In this document: positions 35,017 to 42,492 of the stretch, in pieces
Numbering within the stretch: the stretch's first letter is position 1
Layout of the letters: every line of letters begins with the position of its first letter
Source of the DNA: Rubrobacter_A sp965214435
GTDB taxonomy: Bacteria > Actinomycetota > Rubrobacteria > Rubrobacterales > Rubrobacteraceae
Reading direction: 5' to 3'
DNA length: 64,000 nucleotides
Assembly (NCBI GenBank): GCA_965214435.1
Contig: OZ243960.1
Coordinates: 434,001 to 498,000, forward strand
Position numbers and translations under genes: made by a program
The notes under the pieces: model-generated
Databases searched by the model: none
Told to the model about the DNA's origin: nothing
Seen by the model: the letters and a program-made list of their open reading frames with translations, nothing else

Positions 35017-36075
35017 ATGCCGTCAATACTTGAGCAGTACAGGATCTCTGATTTTCTAGATTAGGAGCGAGACAAAAAGCTTATTCTGAACCCGGACTTC
35101 CAGCGGGGAAGCGTATGGACAGCAGCAGCTCGTTCATACTTAATTGATACAATTCTCCTGCAGTTGCCAATACCTAAGGTTTTTCTCAGAACAAGTGTCG
35201 ACGTCCGGACTAAGCAATCTATTCGGGAGGTTGTAGACGGACAACAACGTTTGCGAGCAATACTCGATTTTGCTAGCGACAGATTCGTATTATCCACGCG
35301 CTCAGCGAACTTTGCCGGCATGAGATATTCGACCCTGGAACCGCAATTTCAGCAGATCTTCTTGAGTTATCCTATAGCAGTAGATCAACTTTTGAATGCG
35401 TCTAACGACGATGTGCTGGAAGTATTCGCTAGGCTGAACTCCTATAGCGTTCCTCTAAACGCTCCTGAGAAGCGCCATGCCAAGTGGCAGGGTGAATTTA
35501 AATGGTCAGTACGTGAATCTTCGCGCAGATGGTCCGTGCTGTGGGACAAGTACAAGATTATTTCTGTTCGAAACAGGGTTCGAATGGCAGACGATTCATT
35601 GATGGCAGAGATGCATGGAATCCTGTTAGAAGGTGTAAGAGACGGCGGTCAGCCTAATATTGACAAGTTGTATTCGCGCCACAATGAGACCTTCGACGCT
35701 TTAGGGACAGTACCACAGCAACTAGACGAAATTTTATCGTATTTCGATAAGAACCTAGGAGAAGATTTGGTAGGTACACCAATGCTCAGCGCGCCGCACT
35801 TTCTGATCTTGTTCGCGGCGCTAGCCCACGCTCTCGTAGGTATACCACCAGGGGACATGGCGGAGCTAATGCCTGACCCGACACGGGAGGCGCTCAGCGA
35901 CCTAGCTATTGCTCAAGGTAACTTACGTCAACTCGCAGCCGTCATAGATGCTGATGATCCTGTACCTGGTTTCGAAGAATTCCACAGAGCATCCCAGTCT
36001 TCAACACAACGCATTGCGAGTCGTCGGGTTCGCTTACCTATGTTCTACCGAGCTTTACTACCTAAACTGCTCTAA
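35017..36075 (+). pseudogene. DUF262 (GmrSD N-terminal type) protein gene interrupted by TAG
   Basis: Reading from ATG 35017 gives MPSILEQYRISDFLD, then TAG at 35062-35064, then ERDKKLILNPDFQRGSVW and so on in the same frame to the stop at 36075. NPDFQRGSVW and VVDGQQRLRAILDF are the two hallmark motifs of DUF262, a ParB/Srx-like NTPase-nuclease domain found in modification-dependent restriction (GmrS) and abortive-infection systems. The stop removes the first motif from any product started downstream at TTG 35164. So the gene is probably inactive, or was read wrongly at one base. Total length would be 352 residues. The composition is AT-rich, unlike its surroundings. A HEPN gene follows after 5 bases. 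Confidence 0.85.
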
Positions 36076-36080
36076 TACTT

Positions 36081-36656
36081 TTGGGTAGTGTCTACCTTAT
36101 CAGGCCATACCGGCAATTTCTCGCAGAGACAGCTTGGCTTTCTCGAGAATTTGACGGTTGTCATTCTGTGCTGATGGGGACTAATTCACGACTGCATCAG
36201 TTAGGTGGTGAGATGACAGTTGTTCGTCTACATGATGCTTGGGCTCGGTTCTGTCGAGAGTTGATCATAATGTCGGCGGCATGCACTCCTTATACTGCTA
36301 CAGGTCTGCGTATTAGCCGAGTACCCGGAGTCAGAGAGCGCAAAGACGTAGTACCTAAGCTCTTGAGCACGTACCCGAGGAAGCGCTCTGAACCTCGGTG
36401 GCATATCGCTTCCGAGTGCATAGATGCAGCTCAGCGCCTACAAATTGCCAACTTTTCTACTGTTGCGAGTGCTCTTGGAGCTACTAGTTCTCCAGCGAAA
36501 GATCTTCGTCATGTGCGTAACTTCTTCGCGCATCGTGGTAAAGATACCGCAGATCAAATTAAATCATGTAGCTTCTACAAAGCTTATATGGACATCACGC
36601 TAGAAGATTTGGTCGGGCAACTGGTCCCACCAGGGATTACCCTCATGGAATCTTAG
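36081..36656 (+). CDS. HEPN-family protein, partner of DUF262
   Basis: A 191-residue protein resembling the MAE_28990/MAE_18760-type HEPN family, which is often encoded beside DUF262 genes. The R-x4-H motif is in LRHVRNFFAHRGKDTA (R-NFFA-H) near residue 150, and a basic region (YPRKRSEPRWH) precedes it. The start is TTG 36081, 5 bases after the DUF262 stop; ATG codons further in are possible. Family HEPN proteins may be RNases whose toxicity is held by the partner. With the DUF262 gene broken here, this gene may be on the way out or held inactive in another way. AT-rich, likely acquired with its partner. Confidence 0.7.
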   Translation: MGSVYLIRPYRQFLAETAWLSREFDGCHSVLMGTNSRLHQLGGEMTVVRLHDAWARFCRELIIMSAACTPYTATGLRISRVPGVRERKDVVPKLLSTYPRKRSEPRWHIASECIDAAQRLQIANFSTVASALGATSSPAKDLRHVRNFFAHRGKDTADQIKSCSFYKAYMDITLEDLVGQLVPPGITLMES

Positions 36657-36776
36657 ATTATAGATATGCAGGTTGTAGCTGAAGCAGCGATTCAGTAAAT
36701 AAATCTATGCCAGATAAAGAATAGTAAATTCGTTAGTGTATGGTCAAATCGTAGGAAGCCTATGGGATGCGACAAG

Positions 36777-37010
36777 TTGTTAAAGAGGATATTCATAGAT
36801 CACCAAGTGTGCTTCAGCCAACCCTTCATCCGGAGGACTCGCATCCAGGTCCCCCTCGTCGTGAACCTGCTCTCCGCCGAGCTCTCTATTGAGCATATTT
36901 TGGAAGAGTACCTGCAGATCTAGCGGGAGTACATACTGGCCTGCGTAGCCTATGGGGCCGAGATGAGCCGGGGGCGGCTCGTAGACGTATCTCTCGAACG
37001 TCTGGCTTGA
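36777..37010 (+). pseudogene. DUF433 (antitoxin-type) relic with in-frame TAG
   Basis: Too short for a normal gene call, but the frame from TTG 36777 reads ...IFIDHQVCFSQPFIRRTRIQ, then VPLVVNLLSAELSIEHILEE, then YLQI, TAG (36921-36923), then REYILACVAYGAEMSRGR to a TGA at 37008-37010. This matches the DUF433 pattern (PxIRGTRIxV..LL..G.S.EeIL..YP.L....I.AAL.YAA). The Gly in RGTR is Arg here, and the stop interrupts the last helix. DUF433 proteins are VapB-like antitoxins paired with DUF5615 PIN toxins; no such toxin remains beside it. Confidence 0.75.
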
Positions 37011-37064
37011 AGGTAAAGCTTGCTGAAGCTAAATAACCCTAACAGCTTGACTTACTTCAGTGTT

Positions 37065-37075
37065 GAGTAATACTC
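37065..37075. promoter_or_regulatory. Palindrome near the promoter of the toxin-antitoxin pair
   Basis: GAGTAATACTC is a perfect 11-base palindrome lying 13 bases after a -35-like TTGACT (37047-37052), where it would overlap the -10. It sits 42 bases before the ribbon-helix-helix antitoxin ATG. RHH antitoxins repress their own operon by binding such short palindromes. Inference from position only. Confidence 0.5.
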
Positions 37076-37116
37076 TGTATTAATTAGGTTACTATTCAGT
37101 AGGGAGCGGATACTAG

Positions 37117-37359
37117 ATGGCTAGAAACACTGAAGTACTGAGTTTTTCGGTGCCGCCGGAGACAAAGAGGGAGTTCAAGGAGCTTGCTAAGGAACGCAGG
37201 ATGGGCTCCAGCGAGTTGTTCCGGGAGATGGTGCGAGTCTATGAGGACTATCAGGAGGAGAAGGAGTTCCGGCGGCTCCAGCGTTACGGCGCGTTGAAGG
37301 CGCAGGACAAGTTCGGGAGCGAGGAAGAGCTGTTCGAGTCTCTTTATCTCGACCGGTAG
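37117..37359 (+). CDS. Ribbon-helix-helix antitoxin
   Basis: An 80-residue CopG/RHH-type protein: the beta strand EVLSFSVPPETKREF is followed by two helices (LAKERRMGSSELFREMVRVY) and a charged C-terminal tail that would bind the toxin. It starts at ATG 37117. The toxin gene begins 9 bases after its stop. The antitoxin would neutralise the PIN toxin and repress the operon. Its GC is higher than in the decayed genes just upstream. Confidence 0.88.
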   Translation: MARNTEVLSFSVPPETKREFKELAKERRMGSSELFREMVRVYEDYQEEKEFRRLQRYGALKAQDKFGSEEELFESLYLDR

Positions 37360-37368
37360 CGGGACCCG

Positions 37369-37836
37369 GTGACGGAGGAAGGTCCGGGTAAGGTACCAAG
37401 AGTCGTCTTTGATTCAAACGTTTTTGTAGCCGCTTACAACTGGCCCGGTGGTGTAGCGGACCATGCCTACCGGCTCGTGAAGCGGGGAGCGGCCGAGCTA
37501 CATACAAGTGCGTTTATACTCGGCGAAGTGGAGCGCATACTCCGGGGTAAGTTTGGTTGGGAAGATGATGAGGTCGCGCGGGCCGTAGCGCAGGTACGGC
37601 GGATCGCCGCAAGCGTTCACGAACCGACGGAGGAAGTAATAGTGGTCGAAGCGGACCCTACAGACAACCGCATCCTCGAATGCGCTCTGGTAGCCGACGC
37701 GGAGTTTCTCGTAACCGGAGACAAGAAGCACCTGTTGCCCCTGGGTTCTTTCCGGGGCATCTCCATCATCGGGCTGAAAGACTTCGTTGAAAGGCTGTCC
37801 GAGCGAGGTCTCCCACCGGGCACCGGTATGGCTTGA
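37369..37836 (+). CDS. PIN-domain toxin (putative tRNA/rRNA/mRNA nuclease)
   Basis: A 155-residue PIN-domain protein. The four acidic positions are visible: Asp in VVFDSNVFVAA, Glu in LGEVERIL, Asp in EADPTDNRILE and Asp in LVTGDKKHLL. PIN toxins cut RNA with Mg or Mn when free of antitoxin. The start is GTG 37369, 9 bases after the antitoxin stop. The core is intact, so an active toxin is expected. It belongs to the general PIN-family toxin-antitoxin group rather than classical VapC by motif spacing. Confidence 0.88.
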   Translation: MTEEGPGKVPRVVFDSNVFVAAYNWPGGVADHAYRLVKRGAAELHTSAFILGEVERILRGKFGWEDDEVARAVAQVRRIAASVHEPTEEVIVVEADPTDNRILECALVADAEFLVTGDKKHLLPLGSFRGISIIGLKDFVERLSERGLPPGTGMA

Positions 37837-37849
37837 GAGTAAACTCGGG

Positions 37850-38008
37850 ATGAGTAAATTCGGGAAGCGTAACCTGCCGGAGAAGACCTGCCCCGTGTGC
37901 GGGCGGCCGTTTTCCTGGCGCAAGAAGTGGGAGCGGGATTGGGAATCGGTCGTGTACTGTAGCGACCGGTGCCGCTCGGAGGCGAAGCGGCACCGTAAAA
38001 GGGGTTAG
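37850..38008 (+). CDS. DUF2256-family small zinc-ribbon-like protein
   Basis: A 52-residue protein from ATG 37850: NLPEKTCPVCGRPFSWRKKW, then ERDWESVVYCSDRCRSEAKR. Four Cys in C-x2-C...C-x3-C would bind Zn; the wording is nearly the full DUF2256 consensus. Function unknown; the family is often found near cryptochrome/photolyase or SDR genes. It begins 13 bases after the PIN toxin stop and may simply be read through from that operon. Confidence 0.88.
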   Translation: MSKFGKRNLPEKTCPVCGRPFSWRKKWERDWESVVYCSDRCRSEAKRHRKRG

Positions 38009-38023
38009 ACCGAACTTCCGGCG

Positions 38024-38668
38024 CTACTGGCTGGCGACGCTGCCGCCGTCTACGCGGTAGTTGGAGCCGGTTATGAAGGAGGCGGCTTCGAAGGCTAGAA
38101 AGACTACGGCCGCGGCGGCTTCTTCGGGCTCGCCGGGGCGGCCGAGGACGATGTGCGGGCGGGTCTCGCGGAGGAACTGCTCTTCGGCTTCTTTACTGCT
38201 TATGCCCTGCTCGTTTGCCATTTCCTCGAACATGCCCTCGACCAGCGGGGTGCGGATGGTCGCCGGGGAGACAGTATTTACGAGGATGCCATCCGGGCCG
38301 TAGGCTTTGGAGAGGCTTTTGGTGAGGTTTAATAGTTCCGTCCACTCCTCGTCCGAAAGCTCCTCGAAGCTTCCCGGCCGCCCTATGCTTCCGGCGTTGT
38401 TTACTAGGATCTCCACGCTGCCATAGTGAGATTTCGTCTCCTCGACGAGCCGCTCTACCTCCTTCGCGTCCGAGACGTCGGCGGCTACGGCGTGGGCCTC
38501 GCCTCCGGAAGCCGTGATCTCCCGCTCCGCGGCTTCGAGGTCCTCTCTACCCCGCGCGCAAAGCACGACCCGGCAACCCTCGGCCGCTAGCGCCGCGGCG
38601 ATGGCCTTCCCGATGCCCTTGCTCGCCCCAGTAACGAGCGCCACCCTGCCGTCCAATCCCAAGTCCAT
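38024..38668 (-). CDS. SDR-family oxidoreductase lacking the catalytic Ser/Tyr-x3-Lys segment
   Basis: A 214-residue protein; the usual classical SDR has about 250. The NAD(P) site (VALVTGASKGIGKA), the NNAG motif (LVNNAGSIGRP) and the C-terminal block (NTVSPATIRTPLVEGM; FITGSNYRVDGG) are normal. But the sequence passes straight from ELSDEEWTELLNL to TKSLSKAYGPDGILVN. The roughly 40 residues between, with catalytic Ser and Y-x3-K, are missing, and the frame is kept. The product should bind cofactor yet not catalyse the usual reaction. Either a recent in-frame deletion or a non-enzymatic homologue. A structured leader with a 14-bp inverted repeat lies upstream. Confidence 0.8.
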   Translation of the reverse strand: MDLGLDGRVALVTGASKGIGKAIAAALAAEGCRVVLCARGREDLEAAEREITASGGEAHAVAADVSDAKEVERLVEETKSHYGSVEILVNNAGSIGRPGSFEELSDEEWTELLNLTKSLSKAYGPDGILVNTVSPATIRTPLVEGMFEEMANEQGISSKEAEEQFLRETRPHIVLGRPGEPEEAAAAVVFLAFEAASFITGSNYRVDGGSVASQ

Positions 38669-38698
38669 AGAAACGCCTCCTCAATCCGTGATGCAAGT

Positions 38699-38763
38699 TC
38701 GCTCCAGAAGATACCGCGCGTTAGAGGTACCCGTCCGGCACCGCCCGCAATCTTCTGGAGCGA
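38699..38763. repeat. 14-bp inverted repeat in the leader of the SDR gene
   Basis: TCGCTCCAGAAGAT (38699-38712) pairs perfectly with its complement at 38750-38763. Between the arms, on the minus strand, GGTGCC and GGTACC can form an inner hairpin. The element lies 30-95 bases before the SDR ATG, in its likely 5' untranslated region. It may be a structured leader or a protein-binding palindrome. It matches no RNA class I can name. Confidence 0.55.
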
Positions 38764-38792
38764 GTTAGTAGGGTGGGGAAATAGAAACAATG

Positions 38793-38822
38793 TTGACAAC
38801 CGGCGGATAAAAGTAGTATATT
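38793..38822 (+). promoter_or_regulatory. Strong sigma70-type promoter for the PRC-barrel/DUF2382 gene
   Basis: A perfect -35 TTGACA (38793-38798) and a near-perfect -10 TATATT (38817-38822) are separated by 18 bases. Transcription would start near 38829, leaving an untranslated leader of about 230 bases before ATG 39062. Confidence 0.8.
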
Positions 38823-38828
38823 AATGGT

Positions 38829-39061
38829 GGTGTCACTGCACCTCGGGTAGGAGGAAAGGGTCCAATGGACTAGGTAGCTGACAACCTCCACGGAATATTT
38901 CGTGGAACGGGCCGGGGATCACCGCCTCACCGCAACCGCGTGAGAGCGGCTCCACCGGCCCGCATTTCTGCTCTGAACCGCTTCCAACCGCCGCCGGGCT
39001 ATAACAGGCCGGTTAGAATACCCGGGAACGGCCCCGCAATCGTAGGGAAAGGAGCAGGTCG
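38829..39061 (+). ncRNA. Structured 5' leader RNA, candidate riboswitch-like element
   Basis: Between the promoter and the PRC-barrel gene the RNA can fold into at least three parts. (a) GGAGG...CCTCC (about 38850-38889) encloses GTCC-AAT-GGAC. (b) CCACGGAAT-ATTTCGTGG (38888-38905). (c) A long arm CGGGCCGG...CCGGCCCG (38908-38962) has internal loops and an inner stem CCGC-CTCAC/GTGAG-(A)-GCGG. The last 90 bases before the gene have no obvious terminator but contain several G/C-rich tracts. No known riboswitch class is matched by eye. The start codon is preceded by AAAGGAGCAGG. Confidence 0.55.
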
Positions 39062-39766
39062 ATGTCCAGGCGACAGGATAACAGGTTCGCGGAGACGGAC
39101 GACCGGTACGACGGTTATCAGGTCTACGGCCGGCACTACGAGAAAGTAGGCAAGGCCGACGGCCTGTTCGTAGACGAGGGCGGACGTCCGGAGTACATCG
39201 GGATAAAGACGGGACTTCTCGGGAGCCGCTGGTTACTGGTGCCGATGACCCTGGTCCGGATCAATGATCAGCGGCACCTCATGGAAGTAGACTCGGATAA
39301 AGACAATATCGCCGAAGGCCCCACTTTCAGTGACCCGGCGGATATAACCCCCGAGTTTGAAGACCAGGTTTACGCGCACTTTGGCATAACCCGCGGTTAT
39401 CCTCGCCCCGAAGAAGACGACCGCCTATCCTCCACCGGTGAGCCGGACCTGGACCTGGAGTACGACGAACGGGCCGGTAGCTCTCCCGAGACGCGGCCAG
39501 ACCTCGACCCGGTGCACGAGCCCGTCGACCACGAACGCGCGGATGCCGGCATCCGCGAGCGCGGGAGGAAGTCCGGACCGGAGACGGTATCCGACGATGA
39601 GGTGCGGATGCCGGTGCTGGAAGAGAAGCTCGTGGTCCGGAAGCGGCCGGTCCAAAAAGAGGAGATCCGCATCCGCAAGGAAGTGGTCGAGGAAGAAGAG
39701 GTCTTCGAGGAAGACGTCCGCAGAGAAGAGGTCGAGGTAGAAGACGACACCGACCGCCGGCCGTAG
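39062..39766 (+). CDS. PRC-barrel and DUF2382 (YsnF/AvaK-like) stress protein
   Basis: A 234-residue protein. Residues about 10-110 are a PRC-barrel-like domain (YQVYGRHYEKVGKADGLFVDE...YIGIKTGLLGSRWLLVPM). A flexible acidic linker spans about 115-180. The C-terminal DUF2382 (RMPVLEEKLVVRKRPVQKEE...EIRIRKEVVEEEEV) is the hallmark of YsnF/AvaK proteins, which are induced by general stress in many bacteria; their molecular role is unknown. A strong promoter and long structured leader precede it. Nothing follows on this strand until 43735; converging genes lie on the other strand. Confidence 0.88.
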   Translation: MSRRQDNRFAETDDRYDGYQVYGRHYEKVGKADGLFVDEGGRPEYIGIKTGLLGSRWLLVPMTLVRINDQRHLMEVDSDKDNIAEGPTFSDPADITPEFEDQVYAHFGITRGYPRPEEDDRLSSTGEPDLDLEYDERAGSSPETRPDLDPVHEPVDHERADAGIRERGRKSGPETVSDDEVRMPVLEEKLVVRKRPVQKEEIRIRKEVVEEEEVFEEDVRREEVEVEDDTDRRP

Positions 39767-39920
39767 CAGGCACCGGACGAACCGGCCGCCCGTGAGGCTT
39801 TCTCAGGCTTGTTATCCTGGAGCCCCGCCAGGAGACCGGCGACCAGCGCGAGGACGGCCAGCCGGCCGCGCGTGTTGCGCTCCTTACTCGTCCTCCCCCT
39901 ACTTTAGTTCGGGCTCTTGC

Positions 39921-40994
39921 TCAGGTCCGATCCTTGAGAAAGCCGAAGAGTAGCCCGCGGAACGCTTCCGGCTTCTCGACGTGCGGGGTGTGGCCGCAGT
40001 CCTCTATCACCTCTTCGTGGTAGTTGCCGCCGTTGGCTTTGTAGGCGTCGAGCACGGCGCGGGTCTGGGAGATCATGGGCTGCGGCGGGTAGACCTCGTC
40101 GCCGGGCCAACCGGGCACAGCTTCCAGTTTCCCTAAAGTGCCGAACTCCAGCAGGGAAGTCTCGGATATGACCTGGTCGTCCTCCCCCCGCACCCAGAGC
40201 ACGTCGGGCCGCGGTTCCATCTCCGCGAAACCTGATAGGTTGCAGTGTCTTGGCGAGATGGCGTTGAGTATCCCCCGCGAGCCGGGCGCGACCCCCGGCC
40301 AGTTCTCAGTCCCCCCTGCATCTCCCGGGTAGTTATCCTCGCCGGTCTTCGTGCTCAAAACCGACGAGAGGTAGACTTCCTCGCGCTCCCCGGCCGCCCG
40401 GAACGGCGGCTTGAAGTAGAACGCGTTCATCACGTTGCGCGGCGAGTTGGCATCCTCCTCGGACCGGTCGCCCTCCGCTATACGCCGCGTAAACTCCGGG
40501 TTCACCGTCCCGCCGCCCGAACCCGCGTAGTCCGGCCAGCAGGGTGTACCTCCGGCATCTTTTGTACCGCCGAAACCATATGGCGACATCGGGCACACGA
40601 GCGTGAGCGAGGCTACCGCGTCCGGGTGGTCCATCGCGTACCGCACGACGACCGTGCCGCCGATAGACCATCCTACGAGATGGACCGGCCGGTCCCCGAG
40701 CCCCAAAGCCTCGACCAGCGCCCGCAGATCTTCGGAGAAGTCCCCGAGGCCCCGCGTGGCGTCGAGCGGCTTTGTCCCGGAGCCACCGAAACCCCGCAGA
40801 TCAGGGGCGATACCCCGGTATCGCGGCGGCAGGGCAGCGAGCGTCTCCTCGAAAAAGCGCCCCGACGAAGCATTCCCGTGGACGAACACTACCGGCACAC
40901 CGTCCTCCGGCCCCGCGGAAAGGACGTGCGTCTCCAGCCGGGAGGTCTCCACCATCTCCGAGGCGACACCTTCCAGCAAAGCTACATCCGTCAA
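39921..40994 (-). CDS. Alpha/beta-fold hydrolase
   Basis: A 357-residue hydrolase. Oxyanion-hole HGN (VVFVHGNASSG), nucleophile elbow G-W-S-I-G-G with Ser near residue 125, and catalytic His in DCGHTPHVEKPE near the C-terminus are all visible. The acid is probably the Asp in LWVRGEDDQVI. The central lid segment is long (residues about 155-270; two segments with GGTP/GSGGG), larger than typical 280-residue esterases. Substrate unknown: esterase, lipase or epoxide hydrolase are all possible. Confidence 0.87.
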   Translation of the reverse strand: MTDVALLEGVASEMVETSRLETHVLSAGPEDGVPVVFVHGNASSGRFFEETLAALPPRYRGIAPDLRGFGGSGTKPLDATRGLGDFSEDLRALVEALGLGDRPVHLVGWSIGGTVVVRYAMDHPDAVASLTLVCPMSPYGFGGTKDAGGTPCWPDYAGSGGGTVNPEFTRRIAEGDRSEEDANSPRNVMNAFYFKPPFRAAGEREEVYLSSVLSTKTGEDNYPGDAGGTENWPGVAPGSRGILNAISPRHCNLSGFAEMEPRPDVLWVRGEDDQVISETSLLEFGTLGKLEAVPGWPGDEVYPPQPMISQTRAVLDAYKANGGNYHEEVIEDCGHTPHVEKPEAFRGLLFGFLKDRT

Positions 40995-41064
40995 CCCATC
41001 CCCCTAGCCTGGATATTACTCTTCTTTAAAAAGATTGTTTACTTATTCGGGATGGTTGTCAAGC

Positions 41065-41592
41065 TTACGCCTCGCGGCGCGCTCCGCGACGCGCTTCGTG
41101 TAGCAGGGGAACCAGCGGACGGTAGTGCTCGACTAGCTCTTCGAAGCGCATCCGGTTCAGGCCGGAGGGCGAGGGCACGACGACGTCGGTCACCCCCTCG
41201 ACAGCCGGCTTTTCTTGCAGGCCCCAGGAGACCTTTGAGGTCGCCCGGAAGAGCTTGTAGACCCCGATGCCGGTGTAGGCGACGACCTCCGGCCGGTAGT
41301 AAGAGAGCTTTTCGCGGAGGTCGTCAGCGCCTTCCCGGACCTCTTCGCGGGTTAGCTCGTCGGCCCGGCGCGTCGGGCGGGAGCAGAGGTTCGTAAACCC
41401 GATGCCGGCCTCTAGTAGCGTGCGGTCTTCTGCGGGCTCGTACAAACGCTCCGTGATGCCGGCGGCGGAGAGGACGCGCCAGAAGCGGTTACCGGGGTGG
41501 GCGTAGTGGTAGCCGGTTTGCCCCGAGGAGAGCGAGGGGTTGTAGCCGCAGAAGACCAGCGCGAGGTCTGGTTCGAGAAGGTCTCCGGCCAC
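41065..41592 (-). CDS. mug: Mismatch-specific uracil/thymine DNA glycosylase (Mug/TDG family)
   Basis: A 175-residue DNA glycosylase removing U or T opposite G. Motifs: LVFCGYNPSLSSGQTGYHYA (Mug GxNP...G.HYA; Asn is the catalytic residue), HPGNRFWRVL, and the C-terminal VVVPSPSGLNR, where the usual NPSGL reads SPSGL. Size is normal. It lies 15 bases downstream of the Asp23 gene on the same strand. Confidence 0.9.
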   Translation of the reverse strand: MAGDLLEPDLALVFCGYNPSLSSGQTGYHYAHPGNRFWRVLSAAGITERLYEPAEDRTLLEAGIGFTNLCSRPTRRADELTREEVREGADDLREKLSYYRPEVVAYTGIGVYKLFRATSKVSWGLQEKPAVEGVTDVVVPSPSGLNRMRFEELVEHYRPLVPLLHEARRGARREA

Positions 41593-41607
41593 GCGGCGGG
41601 CCTACCG

Positions 41608-42417
41608 CTACTCGCGGCCCCGGCGTTCTCCGGTACCCCGGTCTATGTCGTCGTCGTCATCGCGAGGATCGATCTCCGCGGTTTCTCCTTCATCGAGGTC
41701 CCGGCCTTCGACCCGGACCTCCTCTTCGTCGTCGTCGCGGTCGAGCGACTCGGTCCGCGCCCGCCGCACCCGCTCGTCTTCGGTCTCCTCGCCGCGTTCG
41801 ATCCTGGCCCGCAGGTCGCGCAACTCCTCGTCCTCTTCGTCCCGCTCACTCTCCAGCCGCTGATCTCGCAACTCCCCGGCTTCTTCGTCGCGATCGTATT
41901 CGCGGCTGTAGTCCCTATCGGTCTCATACTCGTCGTTCCGCAGGTTCTCCAGGCGGTGCACGTCCGGACGATCGTCTTCCCGGTCGTCTCCGTCCCCGGC
42001 GGTCCCCGACTGCAAGCGGTCTTTATCGGGCAGGACAACGTCGCTGATGGTTATGTTGATCTCCCGTACGCTGAGGCCGGTCAGGGTCTCGATCCGCTCG
42101 GTCAGGTTTTCTCGCAGCCGCTCGGTTACCTCGCCGATGTTCCAGCCGTAGTCCATGCCCATGACCACGTCTACGCTCGTCTCGACCATGCCGACCTCGA
42201 CGGAGATGCCCCGCGAAGGACCCCGAGAGCCCCTGCTTCCTCCCCCGGTAGACTGCTGGTTACGGCCTTCGAGGTAGATGCCCCGTACCCCGCGGGCCGC
42301 CCGGTCCGCTATCTGGGAGACGATGCTCTTGTTTACGCTGGTGTACCCGCGCTCCGTCCGCAGCGGGCTTTCCTCCATGCTCTGCTGCTGCTCGCTCGTC
42401 TGCTCGCTCATCCGCAC
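41608..42417 (-). CDS. Asp23/Gls24-family protein with acidic-basic repeat tail
   Basis: A 269-residue protein. The Asp23/Gls24 domain occupies about residues 20-145 (YTSVNKSIVSQIADRAARGV; SVEVGMVETSVDVVMGMDYG; LTGLSVREINITISDV). The C-terminal 120 residues are low-complexity, rich in Asp, Glu and Arg (RDDDDDIDRGTGERRGRE at the end), likely disordered. Asp23 proteins associate with the envelope and respond to alkaline stress in Gram-positives. The tail is longer than in most members. It precedes the mug gene. Confidence 0.88.
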   Translation of the reverse strand: MRMSEQTSEQQQSMEESPLRTERGYTSVNKSIVSQIADRAARGVRGIYLEGRNQQSTGGGSRGSRGPSRGISVEVGMVETSVDVVMGMDYGWNIGEVTERLRENLTERIETLTGLSVREINITISDVVLPDKDRLQSGTAGDGDDREDDRPDVHRLENLRNDEYETDRDYSREYDRDEEAGELRDQRLESERDEEDEELRDLRARIERGEETEDERVRRARTESLDRDDDEEEVRVEGRDLDEGETAEIDPRDDDDDIDRGTGERRGRE

Positions 42418-42492
42418 TCCTCTGGTGGACCCGTGATCTCCCTACAATAGTGCCCCGGACACCGCTCGCGCAACCCTAGCCGCCGCTGAAAC

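Noticed and set aside
35062..36923. TAG codons in DUF262 and DUF433 read as an amino acid (recoding or suppressor)
   Set aside because: Many genes in the window end with TAG normally, and no pyrrolysine or suppressor tRNA is seen. Decay or sequencing error is simpler.
38829..38966. Assignment of the leader to M-box, ydaO/c-di-AMP, GEMM/c-di-GMP or yybP-ykoY classes
   Set aside because: I compared the conserved blocks of those classes as I remember them with the sequence and found no consistent match, so I leave it unclassified.
39767..39920. Minus-strand frame with a signal-peptide-like run downstream of the hydrolase gene
   Set aside because: No start codon in frame (ACG only) and no convincing homology; it could be a relic but cannot be supported.
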